Positions 1 to 13,819 are shown, counted from the first letter of the stretch. The stretch is DNA of 64,000 nucleotides from Chamaelirium japonicum (GCA_947650365.1 OX393554.1:33278704-33342703), one strand, 5' to 3'. A program made the numbers and translations. Notes: generated by a model not told the origin, from the sequence alone.

Positions 1-2789
1 ATAATTTTCGGATGCAAAACTAATTTAGAAACTAATTAACAATGGATTTTTAGAAACTAATTTACAATGGATTTTCTGACAGCCACCTAGGCCGCAACAG
101 TCGCCGATCACCACCCTGAAAACCACCCCAGCACGGGTTCACCTCGACTCCTCCCCTCTAAGTATACGCATGTGCGAGCGTGAGCAAGTGGGTGCGAGCA
201 ACTTGACTTCGGCGAGCCTTTGGTCGGCCGACGTCGACAACCCCAAACGTCCCTCTCTTTTCTGTCTCTCTCTGTCTCTCTCTTTCTCTATAGCATGAGT
301 GAGTATGTGACCGTTTGTGTGCATGTCTGTGCATATATGCGCATGTATGATCATGGTAGCATGATCAAATAGTGCAAGCACAATCTTCCACCCTGAATCA
401 CTATAAACCCCTAACTCTCAACTTCTCTCTCTCTCCGACTCTTACTCCCTCTCTTTTTAAAGAGTGTGTACGATAAGTGTAGTGATGACCATGAGCCACT
501 TTATTAACCTGTGCCTCTCTCCTCACTCTCTCTCTCTCTCTCTCATTCTCCTTCACTTTTAGCAAGTGGCATGTGAGGGTAGAGAGTGCTAGTTTGTTTG
601 GGAGCAGTGTACTGGTGAAGACACCAGGAACTGCAGAATCAACTAGCTTACTAACCGTTGAGTGACTGACTGACTTATTAACTTATTTTATTATTATCTA
701 TTTATTTATTTATTTATATTAATATCCATAATAATGATCATCTGCCAATGATAGTTGGGCAACATAATGGTCGGCAAAGTCGCCCGTATTCCGACGATCA
801 TCGAAGGTAGTCATCATAACCATCTATGATTTCTTATTGTTCCTTGTCGGTAAATTATTATTATCTGTTGTAAATACTTCTGATAGCGATTACCCATTAA
901 TGTCAGTCAGACAAAGCAATGGACGGCCGAGCCGCCAGCAGTATCCAACGATCATGAAGAGTGATCTCTATCCGAAAAAATAATGAACTGATCCATTTTT
1001 TAGTTGAATATTATAATATTTATTTCAGTATTTATTTTTATACCGGTCCTTTTCCAGTGCCTTTTATTTTTATACTGGTCATTTTCCTGTGCCTTTCATT
1101 TTCTTTTATACTGGTCATTTTCTAGTGCTTTTTTCAGTTCCCTTTCATATTGGTTCGGTTAAGCATTGAAAATGGATAAGTGATATCGAGTCCGAGAGTA
1201 CATGGGGAGCCCTAGGGTGACACAACCCCTCACCTTATATAGACCTTCCTTTAGATCTCTCTCTCACTTTCTCTCGGTAATTGCATAAGCAAACAGAATT
1301 GTGAACTGTTAGATGAAGCCTGGTGTTGCCCCTCAAATAAATTGGAAGCTATCCTACACATCAGAACTAATTACACGGTACGGGAGATCATGACCCCGGC
1401 CAAGGTAAGTTCCACTAGACTATACTATTTTGGCACCACCAAACTAAACAAATTGTAGTTTAACGGTGAATATAGCATCCATAAAATTGAATTATATTTT
1501 ATTGAAACATCTTAAATCATTTGTTTTAGTATATGTCATTATTTAATCTTATCCACATTGTGAAGAGTGAAAAATTTATGGTTTGATGAAAGTAACTGGC
1601 CTCGGTTAAGAGAAAATTCTAAAGTATGACTACCCACTGATTGGGTAGGGGTCCCGCATGCGTGATATGGGGCCATGAACCAACTCATGCATAATCCGAA
1701 TAAAGTAGGTAGGGCAACGGGGTTGGGCATGCGATAAAGCCAAGGCCTAGTAGTCTACCTCTGGTGGGTATGTGGTAAATCCAAGGCCTAGTAGTCCACT
1801 CTTGGGTAATGACCCCGAAAAGGAAATCCTCGGTTGAGGTGGAATTCTAGGAAAGTGTGACTACCCACTGATTGGGTAGGGGTCCCGTGAACATGATATG
1901 GGACCGTGAACCCCGCTCATGTATAATCTGAATAAAGTAGGTAGGGCAACGGGGTTGGGCATGCGGTAAAGCCAAGGCCTAGTAGTCTACCTCTGGTGGG
2001 CATGCGATAAAGCCAATGTCTAGTAGTCCACTCCTGGGTAATGACCCCAAAAAGCAAGATAGGTTTACTGGCAGTGTGCCAGGGTTTTCAGTTATCGGAT
2101 CTGGTAGAAAACCGACAGGTTCACAAGTCATTTCAATTATATAAATCTTTTATATTTCCTTGTGATTGTTATTTCTTTACAAATAATCAACTGGGTTTAC
2201 TAGCGGTGTGCCAGGGTTTTCAGTTGTCGGATCTGGTAGAAAACCAATAGGTTCACAAGTTATTTCAATTATATGAAATTCTGATGTTCCTTGTGATTGT
2301 TATTTCTTTGCAAATCTTTTAAGTTATCTATTAACACATAGTCTGTTAATTAATTCAAATATCTTGATTAATATTATTTGAGATATATATTTTACGTTGC
2401 TAAAATTTGTTTAGTGTGGTGGTAGTTGTGGGCTTACAAAACCATTTTGGTTTCTGAGGCATTTTTATCCTTGTAAAAATGTCTTTGGTTGCAATGGAGG
2501 ATCTGGTGCCCAGAGGAAAAATTCGGAGTAGAGAGTCATGCACAACGATGAATCGACAAGAATGTTATATTCATTGATGTAAATAATGAACATGTATAAA
2601 TATTATGATGTTTGAGGATTTTTGTTGTTGTGACATAGATAGAAAATGATCTTGCTCTGAAATACTGCTTACTCTGTTTCTCTTGATATTAAGAAAGAAA
2701 AATATATTACTTTATTAAAAATTCGTGCTTTGGGCGGCCTAGAAAAATAAGAAAATTTTTTTGGGCAGTCTTTGGTACGGGGCGTTATA
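1..2789 (+). repeat. 5' LTR (partial) of the LARD-like element
   Basis: This matches the 3' LTR from its position 5001 onward and ends ...GGGGCGTTATA directly before the primer site. It lacks about 1.5 kb that the 3' LTR has at roughly 5040-6570, so the two LTRs are unequal. It includes the repeated U5 blocks and a TATA-like box near 1235. Confidence 0.8.
1235..1245 (+). promoter_or_regulatory. TATA-like box in the 5' LTR
   Basis: TTATATAGACC lies upstream of a CT-rich stretch and is kept in the other LTR at 7733-7743. It is the likely core promoter of the retroelement. The call rests on motif and on conservation between the two LTRs only. Confidence 0.45.
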
Positions 2790-4718
2790 GGTGGTATCAG
2801 AGCTTAGGGATATGTCCTTAGGGATTTTCTTAGGATAAGGGTTTGAACCTTAGGATTTATCATTCTAGAGTTTTAAGTTCTAGTAATACTAGAGTAGTTT
2901 TCATAGATAGCTTAGAGGGTGATTTGGTAGGATTTCTTTGAATAACATAATAAGAGTATTTGGAGTAGACGTAAGGATGAGATTCTATTCCCTAATTGCT
3001 CTTGAAAAATTGGATTATGATAATCGGTACTTGAGAAATTCGTCCATACTTGAGAAATTGATTGACCAATGTTTGAGGACTTAAATTATAGTCTACATAT
3101 TCATAAGGGATACGATTATCTTAGAACTTAGATACTAGTTAAGTACACAAGATTAACTTCCAGCATAGGGTAATCTAATTTGGAGCCATCTGAATAATTC
3201 AAGGGTTATTATATACTAGCTACTATTCTAAGTATACGTCTTTAAAGTGTATAAGTGCATGCTTTGAAATTAAAACCTTAAAAGTAATATTGAGATTCCT
3301 TAGCATAATTACAACAATGAAATCAATATAAGCTAGTGTGATCTTTCTAGTAATAACATGTTGATCAAGTTTTAGATATTTGTGTTTAGTTAGAAAAATA
3401 GTGAATTGGATTCGGAGAATGTATCTGACATAGTTGATGTATTTTATAATAGTGATTTTTGATTAGAGACTTAGTCGGTGTTCATGGATCTCCAAAGAAA
3501 AATCGTTTCTCTTGAAATTATGGCAACTGCTCTACCGAAGGGAACGCTCTTTGGATTAGAAAAGTAGTCACAGGTTCTTGAGAACATTGATTGTTCTAAT
3601 ATAGCTCAGAATTGGTCACTGTGTTTCATATGTCGACTGCGAAAGCCTAGTCATCTATTCCTGAGTGAACGTATGTTGCTATAGTCAGTAATCTGTTCTA
3701 AATTCTAGGGGCATTAGACTTTGTAAATCATATTTTTCTGTAAAAGAATAAGATATAATGGTTAATTAACTTTCAGAACTTGTATAGAGTGTGGTATCTT
3801 TTCTTTAGCAAAAAAAAAAGAGTCTGAAGAGTAGAAGAATAAAGATTAATTTTCAAAATTTTCCTTTGGTATGTATATAGGCAGTGATTTGCATGATAGG
3901 GTGACTCAATCAACTAGACTTTCGTTGTATAGAACACGCTATCTCGTGGTGTACTATACATAAAATCCTAGATAGTAACTACTAACTACTGTATATGTTC
4001 AATAGTTAAACTTACCATTTTTCTATGGGAACTAATGTAATTGGAATTGCACTTGTGACCGATTGTGCACTGTCTCAATATAAAAAACTTTTATGGTTTT
4101 GCATACTTGTGATTTGCACATCGACTTATAAAAATAAAAATAAAATAATAAAATAATAAATAAAAACAAATTGGTCATATGTCATCAATATCAATAAGAA
4201 TGACAATTGTGTGTATAGTTAGTAATCCTTTAGGACACCTCAATATTTGGATCACATTTGAGAACTAGAAGACAATAGGCTCATCTAGATGATAACCTAG
4301 AAATAGGGTGTATACAAATGTAGAATTGCACGTTAGGCTTAGGAAATGTATTGAGACTTACATTCTTCATGTATTTTGACATCATTACGTACAACAACTT
4401 AGGGACGTACTCAGATTAGTTGAAATGATATTCAAAGAGCCTACATACACATACGATTTACTTAAAGGCTACATCTAAATATAACTATGTATACATCTCG
4501 TAGACACGAAGCCGAATGAGACTTCTATTATTTACAAACATTACTATGTCGTGTTCATACTTTTGAATTAATTTTTATGGAATTCAACAAATCTAATAGT
4601 TAAGCGTGTAATGTGATTTCATTAGAGTGGCGTAGCGAAAACATGGTACGTGGTTATATTCTAAATTCAATAAGTGTGTTTGAATTTTGGGGACAAAATT
4701 TTCTTAATGGGGGAAGGA
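2790..4718 (+). other. Non-coding interior of the LARD-like element
   Basis: This is a 1.9 kb AT-rich stretch with no open frame above about 60 codons and no retroviral motif that I can see. It ends in the purine run GGGGGAAGGA at 4709-4718, just before the 3' LTR. Confidence 0.7.
2792..2803 (+). other. Primer binding site (tRNA-iMet type)
   Basis: TGGTATCAGAGC follows the LTR end by two bases. It is the standard plant sequence complementary to the 3' end of initiator Met tRNA and fixes the orientation and the 5' LTR boundary. Confidence 0.85.
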
Positions 4719-6752
4719 TGTAACGACTGTAAAATTTAAAATATTATAAATTATAATTTTACCCTTGTTATGAGATAATATTTAATATTGACATCTTAGT
4801 GTTCGCACCATCATCAGGATTCCAACAGACCTTGTTTCACTCGAATCCAACTTTTGGACCAATAATTATAGCCACTTGAATATTCTAATTTCTCCTAAAT
4901 TGAATCGAACGTAATTCCGTAGTATAAACCTGCAATAAGACACCCGGGTGCGAGTCATAACAAATGTTTCATTTTTCTAAATTTTTAGAAATAAAAAATT
5001 ATAATTTTCGGATGCAAAACTAATTTACAATGGATTTATTAGTATTTAGTATAGATAATAGATTAATATATATAAATAATAGGTAATAAAATAATAATAA
5101 AAGAGAGGATAAGAGTAGGTGTTGAAATAGGAAGCTTCATGGAAAAAGCTGTGGCCCCCATCCTTTCATCAGACCCCTCCTCCCACTCTCATCCCGAGCC
5201 CTCTCTCTCTCTCTCAGACCCATGTCTCTATCTCTCCTCTGCATCTCCATTTCACTTACCCATTTCCTCTCTCGGTTTCTACCGGCGCCGCCCGAAGGCC
5301 TCCGCCGCCCAGCTGAGAGGCCCTTCGGCCTCCCTCTCTTTGTGATACCAACCCGGCCTGATCACCAACGACCCCGACGCCACACCACCTTGCCTTGACG
5401 CCGATCGGCCCCGATCATCGGTCGCACGACCCTAACGCCGTCGCCCGTCACCGACCACCCAATCGCCGGTGCCCCATCACCCTGATTCGGCACCCCGTCC
5501 CCCGCAACCCGACGACCGCCACCCTATCACCCCTCCTCCGGGCCACACGACCCGACGGCCCGATCGTCGGTGCCCCATCGCCCCGATCCGGCACCCCCAT
5601 CGCCAATCCGGCCCGATTTCCCTTGCCCCGTCACCGGCACACCCTCACCCTCAATCGACCGATCTCCGACACCATCACCGGTGCAACAACGCCATGGCCT
5701 GATCTTGCCTGACCTTCGGTGCCCGACCAACCCATGACCCTGACGATTACCGGTGTCCGATAGCCCAATCAGACCCACAGTCACCGTCTGCCGCCTCAAT
5801 CGTTTGACTCGGACTCCCTTACAACCGACCGACGCCGTTAGGCTACCGGATTTTAGTTGGGCCACTGTAAGGGGTACTCACTCTCTCTCGATCTCTTGGT
5901 GTGTGTGTGGCAATTGACCACAAACCAATGGCCACATCTCGGCCTGGCTAGCAGAGGGCTCACCCCATACCATGTCTCCTCTGGTGGGTGTATGTGCAGG
6001 TGCGAGTGTGGGTATTATTGCATGGGTGTTGGGTGATGAGAGTGTTGTGTGTTGTGTGTGTATAAGGGGGAGTATGGTGCGTGAGTGTGTGAGTTGAAGA
6101 TAATGATGGTGATGAGTTGCCCGATCGACGCCCGATGTTGCTCCGTTAACCTACCCGGCCAATCCGATCGACCTCCACCCTTCTCGTTTAACCAACCTCC
6201 CTCACTGCTAGTCGACGCCGGCAGGCTGGCTGATCGATCACCTCCTGGTTTGAAACCTCCGATATATACAACACCGACTTCCGTCGACTCACAATGGACA
6301 CCCCATTTACCACACCAAAGTGGTGCTACCTAAGTAGTCACCACCACCCCGACAGCCACCATAAGGCCATCAGGCCACAGGTCCTTCTTCACTCTCCCTT
6401 ACTCTCTGTGAGTATGTATGTGAGCGTGAGTGGGTGTGCAAGGGTGTGTGGGTAAGCCTCCGACAAGCCTTGGATCACCCAATGATGACGGATCCGCTAG
6501 CCACCATGTGCCGGTACCCCTTAGTCTCTCTCTCTTGTGTGACTGTGTGTGTGTCGGCCGGTTAACACTCCGACAGCCACCTAGGCCGCAACAGCCGCCA
6601 GCCACCACCCCGACAACCACCCCACCACGGGTTCACCTCGACTCCTCCCCTCTAAGTATACGTGTGTGCAAGCGTGAGCAAGTGGGTGCGAGCAACTTGA
6701 CTTCGACGAGCCTTTGGTCGGCCGACGCCGACAACCCCAAACGTCCCTCTCT

Positions 6753-6794
<42 letters not shown>

Positions 6795-9282
6795 TAGCAT
6801 GAGTGAGTACGTGACCATTTGTGTGCATGTGTGTGCATATGTGCGCATGTATGATCATGGTAGCATGATCAAATGGTACAAGCACAATATTCCACCCTGA
6901 ATCACTATAAACCCCTAACTCTCAACTTCTCTCTCTCTTCGACTCTTACTCTCTCTCTCTTTTTAAAGAGTGTGTGCGATGAGTGTGATGGCCATGAGCC
7001 ACTTTATTAACCTGTGCCTCTCTCCTCACTCTCTCTTTCTGATTCTCCTTCACTTTTAGCAAGTGGCATACGAGGGTAGAGAGTGCGAGTTTGTTTGGGA
7101 GCAGTGTACAGGTGAAGACGCCAGGAACTGCAGAATCAACTAGCTTACTAACCGTTGACTGACTGACTGACTTATTAACTTATTTTATTATTATCTGTTT
7201 ATTTATTTAATTATATTAATATCCACAATAATGATCATCTGTCAATGATAGTCGGACAACATAATGGTCAACAAAGTCGCCTATATTCCGATGATCATCG
7301 AAGGTGATCATCATAACCATCTATGATTTCTTATTGTTCCATATCGGTAAATTATTATTATCTGTTGTAAATACTTCTGATAGCGATTACCCATTAATGT
7401 CAGTCGGACAAAGCAATGGACGACCGAGCTGCCAGCAGTATCTGACGATTATGAAGAGTGATCTCTATCTGAAAAAAATAATGAACTGATCCATTTTTCA
7501 GCTGAATATTATAATATTCATTTCAGTATTTATTTTTATACTGGTCCTTTTTCAGTGTCTTTTATTTTTATACTGGTCCTTTTCCTGTGCCTTTTATTTT
7601 CTTTTATACTGGTCCTTTTCCAGTGCTTTTTTCAGTTCCCTTTTATATTGGTTCAGTTAAGCATTGAAAATGGATGAGTGATATCGAGTATGAGAGTACA
7701 TGGGGAGCCCTAGGGTGACACAGCCCCTCCCCTTATATAGACCTTCCTTTAGATCTCTCTCTCCCTTTCTCTAAGTAATTGCATAAACAAACATAATTGT
7801 GAACTGTTAGATGAAGCCTGGTGTTGCCCCTCAAATGAATTGGAAGCCATCCTACATATCAGAATTAATTACACGGTACAGGAGATCACTACCCCGACCA
7901 AGGTAAGTTCCACTAGACTATACTAATTTGGCACCACCAAACTAAACAAATTGTAGTTTAACGGTAAATATAGCATCCATGAAATTGAAAATTAAAATAT
8001 CTTAAATCATTTGTTTTAGTATATGTCATTATTTAATATTATTCACATTGTGAAGAGTGAAAACTGTATGGTTTGATGAAAGTAATTGGCCTCGGTTAAG
8101 AGAAAATTCTAAAGTATGACTACCCACTGATTGGGTGGGGGTCCCGCATGCGTGATATGGGGCCGTGAAACCACTCATGCATAATCCGAATAAAGTAGGT
8201 AGGGCAATGGGGTTGGGCATGCGGTAAAGCCAAGACCTAGTAGTCTACCTTTGGTGGGCATGTGGTAAAGCCAAGGCCTACTAGTCCACTCCTGGGTAAT
8301 GACTCCGAAAAGAAAATCCTCGGTTGAGGTGGAATTCTAGGAAAGTGTGACTACCCACTTATTGGGTAGGGATCCCGTGTATATGATATGGGACCCTGAA
8401 CCCCGCTCATGTATAATCCGAATAAAATAGGTAGGGCAACGGGGTTGGGCATGCGGTAAAGCCAAGGCCTAGTAGTCTACCTCGGGTGGGCATGCGGTAA
8501 AGCCAATGCCTAGTAGTCCACTCCTGGGTAATGACTCCAAAAAGCAAGATGGGTTTACTGGCGGTGTGCCAGGGTTTTCAGTTGTCAGATCTGGTAGAAA
8601 ACCGACAGGTTCACACGTCATTTCAATTATATAAAATTCTTATATTTTCTTGTGATTGTTATTTCTTTACAAATAATCAACTGGGTTTACTGGCGGTGTG
8701 CCAGGGTTTTCAGTTGTCGGATCTGGTAGAAAACCAACAGGTTTACAAGTAATTTCAATTATATGAAATTCTGATGTTCCTTGTGATTGTTATTTCTCTG
8801 CAAATCTTTTAAGTTATCTATTATCACATAGTCTGTTAACTAATTCAAATATCTTGATTAATATTATTTGAGATATATATTTTATATTGCTAAGATTTGT
8901 TTAGTGTGGTGGTAGTTGTGGGCTTATAAAACCATTTTGGTTTTTGAGGCATTTTTATCCTTGTGAAAATGTCTTAGATTGCAATGGAGGATCTGGTGAC
9001 CAGAGGAAAGATTCGGAGTGGAGAGTCATACATAACGATGAATCGACAATAATGTTATATTCATTGATGTAAATAATCAACATGTATAAATATTATGACG
9101 TTTGAGGGATTTTGTTGTTGTGACATAGATAGAAAAGGATCTTGCTCTGAACTGCTGCTTACTTTGTTTCTCTTAATATTAAGAAAGAAAAATATATTAC
9201 GTTATTAACAATCCGTGCTTTGGGCGGCCTAGAAAAATAATAAGAATTTTTTTTTGGGCAATCCTTGGTACGGGGCGTTACA
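4719..9282 (+). repeat. 3' LTR of the LARD-like element (4.56 kb)
   Basis: It starts TGTAACG after the purine run and ends CGTTACA at the copia junction. The segment 5100-6560 is GC-rich, with C-rich degenerate repeats and CT runs, and is missing from the 5' LTR. Short open frames in this GC-rich part (for example 5395-5712) are compositional and have no recognisable domain. Confidence 0.8.
8113..8800 (+). repeat. Tandem repeat blocks within the LTR
   Basis: Two kinds of block are each present twice. One is about 230 bp and starts at the TGACTACCCACTGATTGGGT motif (8117 and 8348). The other is about 132 bp and starts at GGGTTTACTGGCGGTGTGCC (8551 and 8683). The same duplicated pattern occurs in the 5' LTR near 1626-2250, so it predates insertion. 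Confidence 0.75.
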
Positions 9283-11054
9283 CGTATCTCTCGTGACGTG
9301 ACTTTTTTTGAGGACACTTCCTTCTACTCAGGGGTCTCCATGGGCCATGACTTATCCTTTCTTCATTCCTCTGAGTCACTCCCTCTTCCGGGATCTCAGT
9401 ACCTTCTCCCTCAGCTGACTCACCAGTTCCTCAAGATGCTTCTGTTGTTCCTCCTCCATCACTTGAGCTCCTGCGACCACCAGTCACTTCCACTTACACG
9501 CGTCGTTCGCATATCCCAGTCGCTCCCTCTCTTCCTCTTGACTCTTCTACCATCCTACCCTCAATGCCAGTCTCGTCTAGCCCTGACGATGGATCTTTTG
9601 CTCCTGCCTTCTCACAGCGTTACCCTGAGTGTGACCGGCATCTGCCAGATCGCTACGGTTTCTCTCATACTGCCTCTTACTCTTCTACTTTTTTGGACTT
9701 TCTTGTAGCTATTCACTCCCTTCAGGAGTCCCAGAGTTACCGTGAGGCAGTCCAGGTACCCCATTGGCAGCAGGCTATGTCCGAGGAGTTGCAGGCTCTT
9801 CAAAAGACTGGCACTTGGGAGCTCATTCCTCTTCCCCAAGGGAAGGATCCTATCAGCTGTCATTGGGTCTATCGCATCAAGACTCGCTCAGATGGCTCGG
9901 TTGAGAGGTACAAGGCCCTCCTAGTAGCTCGTGGTTTCACCCAGGAGTATGGCATCGACTATGAGGAGACCTTCACCCCTGTTATAAAGATGACATCTGT
10001 ACGGACCCTATTAGCAGTTGCCTTAGCTCGCTCTTCTAGATGGATGTGAAGAATGTTTTTCTTCACGGAGATCTCTCTGAGGAGGTCTACATGCGTCCCC
10101 CTTCTAGTCTTTTGACTCATCTGCAGCATTTTTGTCATCTTTGACGGGCCATTTATGGACTCAAGCATGCCTCGCGAGCTTGGTTCGAGCGCTTTCGGTC
10201 CTCGGTGCTTGTAGCCGGCTTCACAGAGAGTATGAATGCCTATATTTTGTTCACTCACACTTCTACTCGTGGTCATGCGATATTGTTTCTATATGTTGAT
10301 AACATGATCAGGTCACTATACCGCACTACTGAGAATTCTTCTCTATCTTCGGGGCATGGTGACTCGCTCCTTGTTATTTTCGTCCTTTTCATCCTTGGAG
10401 CTTCATGCCTTTTCTGATGCAGACTGAGCGGACGATTCCACTTATCGACGTTTCACCACTGGCTTCTGTATTTTTCTCGGTGATTCGCTCATCTCATAGA
10501 AAAGCAAGAAACAGGAGATCGTTTTGCTCTCTAGTACCAAGGCCGAGTATCATGCTATGGCACGCACCTCGTGTGAGGTCGTTTGGCTGCGTCATTTACT
10601 CGAGGATATGTGTGTTCAGCTGACCTCTTCGACTCCCCTCCACTGTGACAACCGGAGCGCTATTCAGATTGCTAGTAATCCAGTCTTTCACGAGCGCATA
10701 AAGCATATTGAGCTAGATTGTCATTATGTTCGACATCGCTATATGGACGGGACACTCTTACTTCCACATGTGTCTTCTGCAGAGCAATTTACAGATTTCT
10801 TTATGAAAACGCACACTATTCAGTATTTTCAATATCTTCTGAGCAAACTCATGGTGTATGATCCACCCTGAGTTTGAGGGGGGGTGTTAGAGTGTGTAAA
10901 TACTTTAGTAGGCCTTTTTAGTCTTGTTTGGGTATGCTCACCCTTTGGTGACTCCATCCTTTGTGTAGACTTATATAGGGCCATTGCCCAAATGAGTAAA
11001 TCAAGGTTTTACTTCCAAAATTCACTTTTTCATTTTTCCTCTTTGGATCTAACA
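9283..11054 (+). mobile_element. Ty1/copia element, 3' portion
   Basis: This is the coding remainder downstream of the LARD-like insertion. Reverse transcriptase signatures lie at about 9740-10050 ([13 protein letters not shown], then [32 protein letters not shown]). RNase H signatures lie at about 10520-10860 (SSTKAEYHAMA, ending with a family-typical tail). A G-run and a short 3' LTR follow. The copy is broken in several places and is a fossil. Its 5' half should lie left of the window, beyond the inserted element. Confidence 0.85.
10885..11054 (+). repeat. 3' LTR of the copia element (170 bp)
   Basis: It begins TGTTAGA immediately after TTGAGGGGGGG and ends TCTAACA, a perfect 7 bp terminal inverted repeat. 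The short length fits copia lineages with small LTRs. Confidence 0.75.
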
Positions 11055-11802
11055 ATTTCTAACTAGTAATGTCCGTGCCTATCAGAACTCGGACAGTCAC
11101 CTTCGGCATACACCTGCCTGATCGTTAGTGGCTGCCTTCGACGGCAAAATACACCTCTGGTGATGCCCAGACCTTTACTGCAACTAAGTAAAGGTCTAAG
11201 CACCTAGTTCACCAATTACATGAACATACTTAGTGCATTAGAAAGCTGATCACCAATTACTCACAGTTATGACCAGCAACTTGAATGCTATTGTTAGAGA
11301 TGTTAAGCATGATTGTATAGTAACCTTTTCGCCAAATTAGTTATTTGATGATATAACATCTTTGATGATCCTATGATTTACAAAGGGAGGCATTTCCATT
11401 TTTTTTTTGCTCAACGATTAATTCAAATCCTAATCGATCACTTTGCAGATTTGAAGTTGTTGGGATGGTCATGCCTAACACGGTTTAGTCCCTTATCGGT
11501 AATGGGAGCGGGTGATGGACCGTTTATACACCCACCTTGGGCCTCACAAATCCTCCTAATAACTCCCTTCTCCACCAACGGAAGCCAAAACAGAAATGAG
11601 TATTTAGCCTTTGTCATTCATTGAAGACCTTTGGCTTGCGCTTGTCGGCCCTTTTGTTCTTGGGTCTCCTTTCACCTCACTTTATTGGTCAATCGTCGTT
11701 TGGTGCAAAAAAGAATCGGTGGCTCTAGTGTCTTGTTAAAAGGATAAGGATGAGGATGAATAGGAAGAAGAGGACGGGGGGATTCAGAAAGTCAAACATA
11801 TG
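11055..11802. other. Intergenic, nothing recognised
   Basis: Unique-looking sequence with only short random frames. I see no domain, no inverted-repeat pair and no promoter worth naming. Confidence 0.5.
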
Positions 11803-11897
11803 CGCGTGCACGCGCACACACATACGGAGAATATATGCACATGCGCGCGCACACACACACAGAGAACATATGCGCGCGCACACGCACACACACAGAG
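11803..11897. repeat. Imperfect CA/CG dinucleotide microsatellite
   Basis: Alternating purine-pyrimidine runs (GCGCGCACACAC type) broken by short ACATATG spacers. The composition favours Z-DNA. Frames read through it are artefacts. Confidence 0.75.
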
Positions 11898-12440
11898 AAC
11901 TCGGGTCGGGTTGGTTCGGGTTTGAGCTAACCCGAAACCAAACCAAATTAGTTCGGTTCTATCATATTGAAACCCGGACCAACCCGACTTGGGCATAGAC
12001 CTGAACCAACCCAACCCATACTAAGGTCGGGTTGGTTCAGGTCGGTTCTCGGGTTTGTAATTGGTTTAAAAAAATAAATAGCCATTGGCTATTTACTAGT
12101 TAGCCGGAGGTCCACGTTGGGCTTTTGGCATTAGCCACCCGTTGAGTTCTATGCTTAGTTGGCTCAATCTTAGCAAACAACTAATGTTTACTCGGGTGCT
12201 AGTATGATGTAGCCCAAAGTCCAACCCGTGACATATATATGTGGTCTAATATATATGATTTCGGTTCTCGGGTTGGGTCGGGTCTACCCGACCTCCAACC
12301 CCGAACCGACCCATATTTAGTCGGGTCCATAAAGCTTAGAACCGAACCAACCCGTTTAGTTAAAATACCCGAACCAACACAACCCATTTAGGTCGGGTTG
12401 GGTCGGTTCTCGATTTTACCCGTCCCAAGTTGCACCACTA
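11898..12440. mobile_element. hAT-type degenerate end repeats (GGGTCGGGTT family)
   Basis: Many copies of GGGTCGGGTTGG and its complement CCGAACCAACCC ring a central AT-rich piece. The right edge reads AAGTTGCACCACTAA, like the GGGGTGCAACTT ends of plant hAT elements. I could not find the matching left terminus or a target duplication, so this is probably a truncated non-autonomous copy. Confidence 0.4.
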
Positions 12441-12441
12441 A

Positions 12442-12660
<219 letters not shown>

Positions 12661-12784
12661 ATCTTATTGCAAATTATTCTCATCTAATATAATTGCTATG
12701 GTGCTTGCACATTTGTCCCACATTAATTTTTTTTTTAAATCTCATATTTGTCCTTGTGGGTATCGGAAGTAGCCTTCAAATTAA

Positions 12785-12925
12785 ACCCGGCCCACACACA
12801 AACGGCCCGCACACAACGACTCGCATATAAACTTGGCCTACACACAATGGCCCGCATGCGAAACTTGGCCCGCACACAACGGCCAACATGCAAACTTGGC
12901 CCACAAACAACGGCCCGCAAAAGAA
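12785..12925 (+). repeat. Short minisatellite (GGCCCGCACACAAC type)
   Basis: About seven imperfect units of roughly 20 bp alternate GGCCCGCACACAACGG-like and AAACTTGGCC-like parts. It lies just inside the candidate LTR. Confidence 0.6.
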
Positions 12926-13422
12926 ACGGACCTGACTTGATGCAAACAGACCTGATATGGTCCACAACTCGAAGCCAAAAAAGGCTTGGTGGGCCCACCC
13001 AAAATTGGGGCCCACCGTCCCCCTTTTCTCAAAAAACCATGCCCCCTCCCCCATAGGGAGGTGTGACCAACCAAAAGATGAAATGAAGAAGGGAAAAAGA
13101 AAAAGAAAAGAAAAGGAAAGAAAGGCCACTTCATGCTGGGGGAGGTAACTCAGACGTCTACACGTCGTGGATCTGCGCCGATCCCTCGATCCGACGAACC
13201 AAATTCAACGTCACGTCGCCATCGATTTGAATGTGCAAAGATGACTCCTATCTTAAAAGATTGAGCCATATATATTGCCCATAATTACCGCTACAAAAAA
13301 GAAAGGGGATAAATGTTGTTTCCCCCAAAAAAGAAAGACAAATCCCAACGGTTATGGAGAGTGATATTCATGGGATTAAAAAAAATCATAATAATATCTC
13401 TCTCCATCCCCTCCCCTTTGCC

Positions 13423-13431
13423 TATAAATAA
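13423..13431 (+). promoter_or_regulatory. TATA box of the candidate LTR
   Basis: TATAAATAA is preceded by a pyrimidine-rich block (CTCCATCCCCTCCCC) and followed about 30 bp later by G-rich leader sequence, a good plant core-promoter arrangement. Confidence 0.45.
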
Positions 13432-13819
13432 AGTGGCGGGGGGATGGCATCAAAGGTCGAAAGGTGGAGACTCGAAGTTAGAGACGTGGAGGCTCCAACG
13501 CTAGAGTTGAAGACCAAAGCTGGAGAAGAGTAGGCTCTGAAGACGAAGAGTTTCCAACGCTTGACGACCCAAGGCTTTCATGAGGCAAGGGCAAGCGCAT
13601 CCCGAGGAACGACTTAGCCCACACAAGTTCTCATCAATGTGAAGACCTTGCACAAGAAGATCAAAGCTTCAACTACTCACACGGAGAAAAAAGCTTGAAG
13701 AAGAAGGCCCAGAGTCGGCATCACCTCGTCATCTCCAATAATCTTCATCAACTCTGAAGATGCCAATAGCAAAGGCCAGAGAAAATGATCGAAGTCGATG
13801 TCACCCCATCGTCTTTAAC

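Larger units (their letters stand above)
1..9282 (+). mobile_element. Large non-coding LTR retrotransposon (LARD-like), left edge cut by window
   Basis: Two direct copies of a very long LTR flank a 1.9 kb internal region that has a tRNA-iMet-type primer binding site after the left LTR and a polypurine run before the right LTR. No gag, protease, integrase or reverse transcriptase is visible in the internal region. LTR ends form the short inverted repeat TGTAACG / CGTTACA. Long LTRs, a chromovirus-like terminus and a non-coding interior fit the large retrotransposon derivatives (LARDs), which move with Ty3/gypsy enzymes supplied in trans. The right end lies inside a copia coding region, so the element inserted there. 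By eye the LTRs differ by roughly 5%, an intermediate age. The left 280 bp or so of the left LTR and the left target duplication lie outside the window. Confidence 0.8.

Noticed and set aside
5139-5865. Several overlapping frames of 68-112 codons
   Set aside because: They lie in the GC-rich block of an LTR, overlap on both strands and have no recognisable domain.
12785-12925. Possible CRISPR-like spaced repeat
   Set aside because: Units are contiguous and imperfect, and the genome is a plant; it is a minisatellite.
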